DNA of 6,875 nucleotides from Candidatus Peregrinibacteria bacterium CG_4_10_14_0_2_um_filter_43_11 (GCA_002792495.1 PFOK01000042.1:1-6875), one strand, 5' to 3'. Shown: positions 1-6,391, numbered from the stretch's first letter. Translations and numbers: made by a program. Notes: a model not told the origin generated them from the letters alone.

Positions 1-49
1 CTATTAACTATTAACTATTAACTATTAACTATTAACTATTAACTATTAA
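1..49. repeat. Perfect 7-bp tandem repeat (CTATTAA x7)
   Basis: Seven uninterrupted copies of CTATTAA fill the left edge of the window and may extend beyond it. On the strand of aspS the unit reads TTAATAG, and the array lies about 30 bp past the aspS stop codon. It contains stop codons in several frames and no ORF. Heptameric tandem repeats of this kind are known as STRRs in cyanobacteria and occur in spacers of other bacteria. No function is assigned; replication slippage is the likely origin. Confidence 0.95.
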
Positions 50-51
50 CT

Positions 52-80
52 ACTGAGAACTGTGCACTGCAGTACTGTTA
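52..80. repeat. Degenerate heptamer continuation (ACTGNNN units)
   Basis: After the perfect array the period of seven continues with a changed unit. ACTG recurs at 52, 59 and 66, and then at 74 after a 1-bp slip. The stretch also contains overlapping short palindromes: GTGCAC at 62-67, ACTGCAGT at 66-73 and CAGTACTG at 70-77. It lies immediately after the aspS stop codon. No T-tract follows on the minus strand, so I do not call it the aspS terminator. Confidence 0.6.
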
Positions 81-1844
81 TTAATTTAATATTTGTATAT
101 TCGCTTCTTTTATTTCTTTCTCCGGCATTTCCGAAGGCGCGCCAAGCACAAGATCTTTCGCTTTTTGATCTTTAGGGAAGGCGATGACTTCACGGATATT
201 CGGTTCGCCGGCAAACAACATCACCAAGCGGTCCACTCCCCAGGCGATGCCACCATGAGGAGGCGCGCCGTATTTAAACGCTTCCAGCATATGACCGAAT
301 CGCGCTTCCGCTTGCTCGGGAGTGATTTTTAGAATTCCAAAAATTTTTTTTTGCAGATCGTGTTCGTGAATTCTCATGCTTCCGCCGCCAAGTTCATTGC
401 CATTCAAAATCACGTCGTAAGCTACGGAACGTGCTTTTTCCGGCTCGGTATCGAGCAGTTCACGATCCTCGTCCATCGGTCGGGTAAAAGGATGATGCAT
501 GGCACTTATTTCTCCCGTTTCTTTGTTTTTCTCAAACATCGGAAACTCATTGACCCACAGGTAGGCAAAAACATTCGGGTCACGCAATTCAAACTTATCC
601 GCGCAATACAGTCGCACTTGTCCGAGCACGTTGCAGGCGGTCACAAAATCATCCGCGGCAAAGAACACAACGTCGCCGAGTTTCGCTCCCGTTTTTTCCG
701 TAATGGCCGTGACTGTTTTTTCATCCAAAAATTTGAGAATAGGGGATTTAATGCCTGCCGCGTTGTACACAAAATAAGCAAGACCCTTCGCGCCATATGT
801 TTTGGCGAGTTCTTCCAATTTATCCAATTCACTCCGGGGGAAGCCCGCCGCACCCTCCACTTTCAGCGCTTTTACCACGCCGCCTTTGGCAATGGTGTCT
901 GTGAACACCTTAAATCCGCTTTCTTTCACAATGTCTCCTATATCCGTAATTTCCATGCTGAAACGAATATCCGGTTTATCCGAACCATACCGCTCCATGG
1001 CTTCCTGCCAAGAAAGAATGGGAAAAGGAGTGGTGAGTAATTTTTTATCCGGCGCGAATTTTTGAGTGAGTTCCATCAATAATTTTTCATTGATTCCCAT
1101 CACGTCCTTTTCTGCCACAAAACTCATTTCCAAGTCCATTTGGGTGAACTCGGGCTGGCGATCGCCACGCTGGTCCTCATCGCGGAAACACCGCGCGATC
1201 TGAAAATACTGATCAAATCCCGCAATCATCAGTAGCTGCTTGAGTTGTTGCGGGCTTTGGGGGAGTACATAAAATTTACCGGGATAAATACGGGACGGAA
1301 CCAGGTATTCCCGACTGCCTTCAGGCGTGCCCTTGATCAGAATCGGGGTTTCGATTTCCAAAAATCCGTGTTCATCCATAAAATCACGAACCGCTTTGAC
1401 CATCCTGTGGCGCAGAATCATATTATTCTGTAACCGTTTATGACGAAGATCGAGATACCGATACTTTAGGCGCAACTCTTCATTCATCGCTTTTTCCTGA
1501 TCGATTTCAAAGGGCGGGGTTTTTGCCTCGTTCAGCACTTCAACCGTGCTGATATACACTTCAATTTCTCCCGTTGCCAATGTGGAATTGGATTGACCTT
1601 CCGGCCTCAGACGCACTTCACCCGTCACCTTCAGCACATATTCCGGTCGTACATCCTCGGCGGCTTTCCAGCCTTCTTTATTCACTTCGGGGTCAAAAAC
1701 AATTTGTGTCAGTCCGTACCGATCCCGTAAATCAATAAAAATCAACCCACCATGATCACGGCGGCGATTCACCCAACCTGCAAGCGTAATGGTTTGGCCT
1801 TTGTGCTGGGCGGTGAGTTCACCGCAGTTGTGAGTTCGGTACAT
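81..1844 (-). CDS. aspS: Aspartyl-tRNA synthetase, predicted non-discriminating
   Basis: This cytoplasmic class IIb enzyme charges tRNA with aspartate using ATP. The frame opens at 1898 with TTG, but I place the start at the ATG at 1844. The protein then begins MYRTHNCGEL, as bacterial AspRS usually does, and has 587 residues, the normal length. The N-terminal OB-fold anticodon-binding domain covers about residues 1-105. The catalytic core contains TPEGSREYLVPSR (173-185, flipping loop), motif 2 FRDEDQRGDRQPEFTQMD (220-237) and motif 3 with GVDR (536-539). The bacterial GAD insertion lies between motifs 2 and 3. His31 in RRRDHGG and the Gly of RPEG (about 83) match residues that in Pseudomonas AspRS go with charging both tRNA-Asp and tRNA-Asn, so an Asn-tRNA amidotransferase (GatCAB) is expected elsewhere. 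It lies downstream of tsaC on the same strand but probably has its own promoter. Confidence 0.96.
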   Translation of the reverse strand: MYRTHNCGELTAQHKGQTITLAGWVNRRRDHGGLIFIDLRDRYGLTQIVFDPEVNKEGWKAAEDVRPEYVLKVTGEVRLRPEGQSNSTLATGEIEVYISTVEVLNEAKTPPFEIDQEKAMNEELRLKYRYLDLRHKRLQNNMILRHRMVKAVRDFMDEHGFLEIETPILIKGTPEGSREYLVPSRIYPGKFYVLPQSPQQLKQLLMIAGFDQYFQIARCFRDEDQRGDRQPEFTQMDLEMSFVAEKDVMGINEKLLMELTQKFAPDKKLLTTPFPILSWQEAMERYGSDKPDIRFSMEITDIGDIVKESGFKVFTDTIAKGGVVKALKVEGAAGFPRSELDKLEELAKTYGAKGLAYFVYNAAGIKSPILKFLDEKTVTAITEKTGAKLGDVVFFAADDFVTACNVLGQVRLYCADKFELRDPNVFAYLWVNEFPMFEKNKETGEISAMHHPFTRPMDEDRELLDTEPEKARSVAYDVILNGNELGGGSMRIHEHDLQKKIFGILKITPEQAEARFGHMLEAFKYGAPPHGGIAWGVDRLVMLFAGEPNIREVIAFPKDQKAKDLVLGAPSEMPEKEIKEANIQILN

Positions 1845-1869
1845 GGTTTTATGGTTAAAATGCCCGTTC

Positions 1870-1898
1870 ATTTTAAGGGAAAGAGAATTAATTTTCAA
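1870..1898 (-). promoter_or_regulatory. Probable aspS sigma70-type promoter
   Basis: On the minus strand TTGAAA (1898-1893) and TAAAAT (1875-1870) are separated by exactly 17 bp. The first hexamer matches five of six -35 consensus positions and the second also matches the -10 well. Transcription would start near 1863, giving a leader of about 19 nt before the ATG at 1844. The upstream in-frame ATG at 1871 overlaps the -10 box, so it would not be in this transcript. This supports the 1844 start. The -35 lies at the edge of the heptamer array. Confidence 0.5.
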
Positions 1899-1920
1899 TT
1901 CTCAGTTTCCAATTTTTAAA
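1893..1920. repeat. Heptamer array, block 1 (TYYCART-like)
   Basis: Four consecutive 7-mers can be read on the plus strand: TTTCAAT, TCTCAGT, TTCCAAT and TTTTAAA. They are degenerate relatives of one unit. The block begins inside the predicted aspS -35 box. Its last part, AATTTTTAAAC (1911-1921), is an exact inverted copy of GTTTAAAAATT at 1979-1989, so the spacer ends could pair across a 57-nt loop. Confidence 0.6.
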
Positions 1921-1931
1921 CATTCTATTGT

Positions 1932-1966
1932 TTGTAAATTGTAATTTGCCAATTACCAATTACGAA
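1932..1966. repeat. Heptamer array, block 2 (TTNNNAA-like)
   Basis: Five in-phase 7-mers follow one another: TTGTAAA, TTGTAAT, TTGCCAA, TTACCAA and TTACGAA. They occupy the middle of the spacer between tsaC and aspS. The period of seven is clear although the units differ, as in an old array drifting by point mutation. Confidence 0.65.
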
Positions 1967-1984
1967 TTTCGTTCATTGGTTTAA

Positions 1985-2012
1985 AAATTAAAAATTCTAA
2001 ATTAAAAATTGA
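1985..2012. repeat. Heptamer array, block 3, overlapping the tsaC 3' end
   Basis: Four in-phase units AAATTNN (AAATTAA, AAATTCT, AAATTAA, AAATTGA) run from the spacer into the 3' end of tsaC. On the minus strand they encode the last few residues (QFLI) and supply the TAG stop at 1999-1997. The array therefore overlaps, and may have replaced, the original end of the gene. Confidence 0.65.
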
Positions 2013-2596
2013 AACGCCCCCTCTCGTATCACTTCCACCTTCCCGTTCTTCGGCAAAATCACCGTCGAAGCTTTTGATTCAGGAGGGATGCTTCCTTCAA
2101 AAATCATGTCCGGAAAGGCGTCGACCGATCGCAATACTTCTTCGTGAGTGTGGCATAAATCGCTACCCGCTTTGTTCGCGCTGGTCGTGATCAACGCTCC
2201 TCCAAAACCGGTGAGCAGCATTTGTGTCAGCGCATCATCCGGAATCCGAATGCCAACGAGTTCCGTTTCCGGAAAATAGTGCCGGGGAATCAGTGGTCCT
2301 TTGGGGAGCAAGATCGTCACAGGTCCGGGCAGCAATTTATCAATCAGTTTTTGACTAAATTCATCCACAATCGCGTAGTTCGAAATGTCTTTTTTAAAAC
2401 CCATCGGCAACATGATGCTCATCGGTTTTAGCGCGTTACGCCCCTTGATAATCCGGATTGTCTCCGGAACTTTCGGGTTCATCATGTCGCCCGCCAAGCC
2501 AAAACAGGTATCGGCAGGATGCGCGATAACGCCTCCTTTTTTGAGGATCTTGATGGCACGTGCCAGTGTTTTCGCGGTAACAGGAAGAGATTTCAT
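1997..2596 (-). CDS. tsaC: L-threonylcarbamoyladenylate synthase (TsaC/Sua5/YrdC family)
   Basis: The enzyme makes threonylcarbamoyl-AMP from threonine, bicarbonate and ATP. This is the first step of the t6A37 modification of ANN-decoding tRNAs, and TsaB, TsaD and TsaE then transfer the group. The 199 residues form a single YrdC domain, close to E. coli TsaC (about 190), and lack the extra C-terminal domain of Sua5. Visible family motifs are HPADTCFGL (26-34), KGR with a following KPMS (51-60), LLPGPVTILL (88-97), TTSAN (137-141) and ASTVI (176-180). The ATG at 2596 has GGGAG 12 nt upstream, a longer gap than usual. The C-terminal residues and TAG stop lie in heptamer-repeat DNA. The gene is divergent from carB and followed by aspS on the same strand after a 152-bp spacer. 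A YciO-type paralogue of unknown function cannot be fully excluded. Confidence 0.93.
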   Translation of the reverse strand: MKSLPVTAKTLARAIKILKKGGVIAHPADTCFGLAGDMMNPKVPETIRIIKGRNALKPMSIMLPMGFKKDISNYAIVDEFSQKLIDKLLPGPVTILLPKGPLIPRHYFPETELVGIRIPDDALTQMLLTGFGGALITTSANKAGSDLCHTHEEVLRSVDAFPDMIFEGSIPPESKASTVILPKNGKVEVIREGAFQFLI

Positions 2597-2635
2597 TGTG
2601 GCGGCACACTCCCGGATGATCGGATAAATTCTTTC

Positions 2636-2664
2636 TTGAAAAAATCAAAAAAATCCATTAAAGT
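2636..2664 (+). promoter_or_regulatory. Candidate distal carB promoter (P1)
   Basis: TTGAAA (2636-2641) and TAAAGT (2659-2664) are separated by 17 bp. The -35 matches five of six consensus positions and the -10 four of six. Transcription would start near 2671, just before the leader ORF at 2674 and about 80 nt ahead of the end of the terminator at 2726-2752. The local A-richness makes chance matches likely, so this rests mainly on its fit with the downstream elements. Confidence 0.3.
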
Positions 2665-2684
2665 GATCGGGAAATGAACGTAAA
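2657..2684 (-). promoter_or_regulatory. Candidate tsaC promoter
   Basis: On the minus strand TTTACG (2684-2679) and TTTAAT (2662-2657) are 16 bp apart. The -10 is good and the -35 is moderate. Transcription would begin near 2650 and give a leader of roughly 50 nt. It overlaps the candidate plus-strand promoter at 2636-2664, so the two could interfere. No other convincing tsaC promoter is visible. Confidence 0.3.
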
Positions 2685-2727
2685 CACTTTACCACAATTC
2701 GGTTTTATCAGCATCATACTGTTATAA
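2674..2727 (+). CDS. Candidate carB leader peptide (17 codons)
   Basis: This short frame starts ATG at 2674 and reads MNVNTLPQFGFISIILL. It ends with TAA at 2725-2727, at the base of the terminator stem that starts at 2726. A ribosome finishing this frame would cover the left arm of the stem, as in leader-peptide attenuators. There are no arginine codons, so arginine sensing is unlikely. The U-rich codons fit a pyrBI-like scheme, where low UTP makes RNA polymerase pause so that the ribosome catches up. A GGGA lies too close to the ATG to be an ideal ribosome site. The frame could be there by chance. Confidence 0.35.
   Translation: MNVNTLPQFGFISIILL
2680..2692. promoter_or_regulatory. Short inverted repeat, possible operator
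   Basis: GTAAA and TTTAC flank a 3-bp centre, CAC, in the divergent region. It overlaps the candidate tsaC -35 box and lies within the leader ORF. It could bind a regulator or form a weak hairpin. An element this short occurs by chance fairly often. Confidence 0.2.
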
Positions 2728-2728
2728 A
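2720..2728 (+). promoter_or_regulatory. Candidate proximal carB promoter (extended -10, P2)
   Basis: TG, one base, then TATAAA forms a good extended -10 element. No convincing -35 lies at the usual distance, which extended -10 promoters tolerate. A transcript from it would start near 2735, inside the hairpin, and would lack the left arm of the terminator. It would therefore bypass any attenuation of the longer transcript. Confidence 0.3.
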
Positions 2729-2752
2729 AAGCGGGCTCGTCCTGCTTTTTTT
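2726..2752 (+). terminator. Intrinsic terminator/attenuator immediately upstream of carB
   Basis: AAAAAGCGGG (2726-2735) and CCTGCTTTTT (2741-2750) pair over 10 bp, including one G-U pair, around the loop CTCGT. The run TTTTTTT (2746-2752) provides the U-tract. No plus-strand gene ends upstream, since the neighbour is divergent, so an ordinary gene-end role does not fit. It ends 15 bp before the carB ATG and would end transcripts that enter from the leader. The reverse strand also gives a hairpin with a T-rich tail, so an alternative role is to stop antisense transcription towards tsaC. Confidence 0.65.
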
Positions 2753-2767
2753 GTAAATAATTTTAAT

Positions 2768-5700
2768 ATGAAAAAACCCTCCTTCAAAAAAATTCTCCTC
2801 CTCGGTTCCGGTGCCCTTAAAATAGGCGAGGCCGGTGAATTCGATTACTCCGGTTCTCAGGCCATCAAAGCGTTTAAAGAGGAGGGGATTAAAGTCATTC
2901 TGATCAACCCCAATATCGCCACCAACCAAACTTCAAAAGGATTGGCGGACAAAATCTATTTTCTCCCCGTTACACCTTATTTTGTTGAGCAAGTCATCAA
3001 AAAAGAAAAACCGGATGCCATCGCGCTCAGTTTTGGTGGGCAGACCGCGCTCAATTGCGGAGTGGTCCTGCAAGAAAGTGGCGTGCTCAAAACATACAAA
3101 ATCAATGTACTGGGAACGCCCGTAAAATCCATTCAGCTCACCGAAGACCGTGAACTCTTCAATCGCGCACTTGCCGAAATCGATGTGAGAATCCCTCGAA
3201 GTGTAGCGTGCACCGCGATGAATGACGCGAAAAAAGCGGCAACAAAAATCGGTTTTCCGGTCATGATTCGCGCGGCTTTTGCTCTGGGGGGGCTTGGCTC
3301 CGGTGTGGCTAAAACTCAAAAAGAACTCGATACCGTTTTGCAGAAGGCATTTTCGGGATCTTCCCAGGTGTTGGTCGAAGAATACCTGAAGGGTTGGAAA
3401 GAAATCGAATACGAAGTGGTGCGTGACGCGCAAAACAATTGCATCACCGTTTGCAACATGGAAAATCTAGACCCGCTTGGCATTCACACGGGAGAGTCCA
3501 TCGTTATCGCACCCAGTCAAACACTCAACAACCACGAGTATCAAAAACTCCGCAACATCGCCCTCAAAGTCATCCGTCATTTCGGTATCGTGGGGGAGTG
3601 CAACATTCAGTACGCGCTGGATCCAAAGTCCGACGACTATCGCGTGATCGAAGTCAACGCGCGTCTCAGTCGTTCTTCCGCGCTCGCTTCCAAGGCAACC
3701 GGTTACCCCTTGGCATACATCGCGGCCAAACTGGGGCTGGGGTACAGTCTGCCGGAACTCAAGAACAATGTGACTCAAAAAACCAGCGCTTGTTTTGAAC
3801 CGGCACTCGATTATGTTGCCCTTAAAATCCCGCGTTGGGATCTCAACAAATTCCGTAAAGTCAACGACGTGATCACAACCGAAATGAAATCGGTGGGGGA
3901 AGTCATGGCTTTGGGGCGTACGTTTGAAGAGGTGTTGCAAAAAGGGTTGCGCATGATCCAGATCGGAGCATACGGGCTCACCCCGGAAACATTCTCAATC
4001 AATGGTCTGGAAGAAGCACTTGTAAATCCCACTCCCCATCGCATTTTCGCGCTCGCAAAAGCGTTCGACAAGGGCTATACCGTTGAAAAAATCCACCGCC
4101 TTACCGGAATTGACCCGTGGTTTCTTTTCAAAATCAAAAACATCCGCGATTTGAATAAAAAAATAGGTCATTGCAAAACCCTGTCCGCCATCAAGCCCGA
4201 TGCCATGAGGCAATTCAAACAGGCCGGTTTTTCTGACCGTCAAATCGCCGACGGAGTAGGGAGTCGCGAGTCATCTGTCCGCCAGTATCGCAAAAAATTA
4301 GGTGTGCTTCCTGTCGTCAAACAAATCGATACCTTGGCCGCGGAGTTTCCGGCCAAGACAAACTACCTCTACCTCACGTACAACGGAATTCAGGACGACA
4401 TTTCTTTCAAGGGCACCAAAAAGAAGAAAACCATTGTTCTCGGTTCCGGGCCTTACTGCATCGGCTCTTCGGTGGAATTCGACTGGTGTTGTGTGAACGC
4501 GGTCAAAACCCTGAGCAAACAAAAACACGAGGCCATCATGATCAACTACAATCCGGAAACGGTGAGCACTGATTATGACGAATGCGACAAACTCTATTTT
4601 GATGAATTGAGTCTGGAGCGCGTACTCGATATCGCCGACAAGGAAAAACCGGATGGCATGATCATTTCGATGGGTGGGCAAATCCCCAATAACCTCGCGG
4701 TCAAACTCGACGAAGCGGGCATCAGGATCATGGGAACCGCTGTAAAAGATATCGATCGTGCGGAGAGTCGGGACAAATTTTCAGCCCTGCTCGATAGAAT
4801 CGGAGTCGATCAGCCGGAATGGAACGCATTCAGCAAAATCAGCGATGCCTATATTTTTGCCAACAAAGTCGGTTACCCTGTTTTGGTTCGTCCCAGTTAC
4901 GTGCTTTCCGGGGCTGCCATGCGTGTGGCGCACAATCACGATGAACTGGAGGCTTTTCTCGGCAAAGCCGCACGCATCAATACTGAAGCACCGGTCGTGA
5001 TTTCTAAATTCGAAGTCGGCGCGCGTGAAATCGAAATGGATGCGGTCGCCCACAAGGGAAAACTCCTGATCTTCGCGATTTCCGAACATGTCGAAAACGC
5101 CGGAGTCCACTCGGGTGATGCCACTATTGTTCTCCCTCCTCAAAAAACATATCTGGAAACATTACGTCGGGTCAAAACCATCGGAAAAGAGACGGCAAAA
5201 TCGCTCAACATCACCGGGCCTTTCAACATTCAGTTTTTGGCCAAAGACAACCGCATCAAAGTCATCGAATGCAATCTCCGCGCGAGCCGATCCTTTCCGT
5301 TTGTTTCTAAAGTCACCAAATACAACTTTATCGAAATCGCCACACAAGCCATGCTGGGCATTGTCGATAAAAACAAAAAATACCAAACCGTCGATCTCGA
5401 TTACGTGGGTGTTAAATTTCCCCAATTCTCATTCCCGCGGCTCAAAGGTGCCGATCCCGTATCGGGTGTGGAAATGGCCAGTACCGGCGAAGTCGCTTGC
5501 TTTGGCGACGATCTTGAAGAAGCGTTCTTAAAATCATATCTTGCTGTCGGCAATCGGATTCCCAAAAAAAACATCCTACTTTCCATCGGTCGTATGGTCG
5601 ATAAACTCGACATGCTCGAAACCGCTCGTTTGATGAAAAAACAGGGATTCCATTTGTTCGGCACCGAAGGAACGGCGAAATTCCTAAACGAAAACGGCAT

Positions 5701-5971
5701 TGAGGTCACCCACCTTCATCGCGTTTCCACGCACAAAAGCCCGAACATCGCCGAATACCTGAGTCGCGGAAAACTCGGTTTGGCGGTCATCATTCCGCGA
5801 ACCTACGCGCATGATGAAGTCACCGACGGTTACCTCATCCGCCGCAAAGCCATCGACATGAACATCCCCCTCATCACCAACGTGCAGGTCACGAAAACCC
5901 TGATGCGTGCTCTTGAAAAATACAAAATCGAAGATTTAAAAATCGAGGATTGGGAGGAATATAGGAATTAG
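2768..5971 (+). CDS. carB: Carbamoyl-phosphate synthase large subunit (CAD/Bacteroidetes-like type)
   Basis: With the glutaminase subunit CarA, this enzyme makes carbamoyl phosphate from bicarbonate, ammonia and two ATP, feeding pyrimidine and arginine synthesis. At 1067 residues it is full length (E. coli 1073). Order: carboxyphosphate-forming ATP-grasp half (about 1-400; RAAFALGGLGSG 168-179, EVNARLSRSSALASKATGYP 295-314), oligomerisation domain (about 400-550), carbamoyl-phosphate-forming half (about 555-930; GSGPYCIGSSVEFDWC 559-574, RPSYVLSGAAM 708-718, ECNLRASRSFPFVSK 834-848) and C-terminal MGS-like allosteric domain (about 935-1067). Several motifs are of the Bacteroidetes/eukaryotic CAD kind; E. 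coli has RPSFTMGGSGGG and EVNPRAARTVPFVSK at the equivalent places. The ATG at 2768 gives the expected N-terminus. The leader TTGTAAATAATTTTAAT has no Shine-Dalgarno sequence, and a terminator hairpin ends 15 bp upstream. carA is not in the window, and no clear terminator follows the TAG stop. Confidence 0.97.
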   Translation: MKKPSFKKILLLGSGALKIGEAGEFDYSGSQAIKAFKEEGIKVILINPNIATNQTSKGLADKIYFLPVTPYFVEQVIKKEKPDAIALSFGGQTALNCGVVLQESGVLKTYKINVLGTPVKSIQLTEDRELFNRALAEIDVRIPRSVACTAMNDAKKAATKIGFPVMIRAAFALGGLGSGVAKTQKELDTVLQKAFSGSSQVLVEEYLKGWKEIEYEVVRDAQNNCITVCNMENLDPLGIHTGESIVIAPSQTLNNHEYQKLRNIALKVIRHFGIVGECNIQYALDPKSDDYRVIEVNARLSRSSALASKATGYPLAYIAAKLGLGYSLPELKNNVTQKTSACFEPALDYVALKIPRWDLNKFRKVNDVITTEMKSVGEVMALGRTFEEVLQKGLRMIQIGAYGLTPETFSINGLEEALVNPTPHRIFALAKAFDKGYTVEKIHRLTGIDPWFLFKIKNIRDLNKKIGHCKTLSAIKPDAMRQFKQAGFSDRQIADGVGSRESSVRQYRKKLGVLPVVKQIDTLAAEFPAKTNYLYLTYNGIQDDISFKGTKKKKTIVLGSGPYCIGSSVEFDWCCVNAVKTLSKQKHEAIMINYNPETVSTDYDECDKLYFDELSLERVLDIADKEKPDGMIISMGGQIPNNLAVKLDEAGIRIMGTAVKDIDRAESRDKFSALLDRIGVDQPEWNAFSKISDAYIFANKVGYPVLVRPSYVLSGAAMRVAHNHDELEAFLGKAARINTEAPVVISKFEVGAREIEMDAVAHKGKLLIFAISEHVENAGVHSGDATIVLPPQKTYLETLRRVKTIGKETAKSLNITGPFNIQFLAKDNRIKVIECNLRASRSFPFVSKVTKYNFIEIATQAMLGIVDKNKKYQTVDLDYVGVKFPQFSFPRLKGADPVSGVEMASTGEVACFGDDLEEAFLKSYLAVGNRIPKKNILLSIGRMVDKLDMLETARLMKKQGFHLFGTEGTAKFLNENGIEVTHLHRVSTHKSPNIAEYLSRGKLGLAVIIPRTYAHDEVTDGYLIRRKAIDMNIPLITNVQVTKTLMRALEKYKIEDLKIEDWEEYRN

Positions 5972-6138
5972 GTTAATCCTTCTCTATTTATAGCTGTTCA
6001 CCTACTTTTTCTACTTCCATTTGTGTAATGGCTACTTGTTGGCATGCTACCCATTTTTATTATGGATTTTATTCTTGATGATAAAAGGAAACGGAGCCTG
6101 CCTGTCGGTATAGCTGGAATAGTATAATCCCATTCGTC

Positions 6139-6172
6139 ATTTCGACCCGCCTGAAGCAGGTGGGGAAGAAAT
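6139..6172. repeat. REP-like hairpin element
   Basis: CCCGCCTG (6146-6153) and CAGGTGGG (6157-6164) pair over 8 bp, with one G-U, around the loop AAG. Outer arms ATTTC (6139-6143) and GAAAT (6168-6172) extend the structure across a small internal loop. The flanking words (CGTCATTTCGAC and GAAATCCC) resemble interspersed palindromes in many bacterial spacers. There is no T-tract on the plus strand, so it is not an obvious carB terminator, though it could protect the mRNA 3' end. Confidence 0.55.
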
Positions 6173-6314
6173 CCCTTTGCCCACTATTTCCTTCAAAATA
6201 GGCAGTGATGATATTGTGTCATTTTATTTTGATTTGGCTATAGGCAGGGTTCGGGGGTGAATGAGCCTCCCGATGAAGATGAATGGTACAACGATAACCA
6301 GGCTTCAGGAACCC

Positions 6315-6361
6315 CCGGTGGTTTTTTCGGCCTGCCTGCCGGCAAAGGCGGGCTCCACCGG
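6315..6361. repeat. GC-rich palindromic repeat element
   Basis: An inner stem pairs GCCTGCCT (6330-6337) with AGGCGGGC (6346-6353) around an 8-nt loop. An outer stem pairs CCGGTGG (6315-6321) exactly with CCACCGG (6355-6361). The left side carries an 8-nt bulge that includes a run of six T. TGCCGGCAAA in the loop recurs at 6368-6377. The inner module resembles GC-rich palindromes scattered through many candidate-phylum genomes. It would be expected at other places in the same genome. Confidence 0.5.
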
Positions 6362-6391
6362 AGCAGATGCCGGCAAACCGGTCTGAAATAG

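Noticed and set aside
351..1040. A 229-codon plus-strand frame opposite aspS.
   Set aside because: It is the antisense shadow of aspS, which has all family motifs on the minus strand. The frame is rich in Phe, His and Arg without domains.
2683..2694. TGGTAAAGTGTT on the minus strand here recurs on the plus strand at 6847-6858.
   Set aside because: A shared 12-mer between some two sites is expected by chance in a window of this length counting both strands.
2933..3433. A 166-codon minus-strand frame opposite carB, and similar frames at 3467-3940 and 4298-4681.
   Set aside because: All are shadows of the strongly conserved carB coding sequence.
6017..6031. Small hairpin CCATT/AATGG soon after carB as its terminator.
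   Set aside because: The stem is only 5 bp, AT-rich and has no T-tract after it.
5972..6127. Hydrophobic plus-strand frame directly after and in phase with the carB stop, resuming after one stop as MLPIFIMDFILDDKRKRSLP.
   Set aside because: The T-rich plus strand makes any frame hydrophobic. There is an internal stop, no Shine-Dalgarno sequence and no recognisable family. A membrane-protein remnant or stop read-through is not supported.
6123..6386. A plus-strand frame interrupted only by TGA at 6258-6260, suggesting TGA recoding (as in Gracilibacteria).
   Set aside because: The intact genes encode Gly and Trp normally and need no TGA recoding, and the frame has no recognised product.
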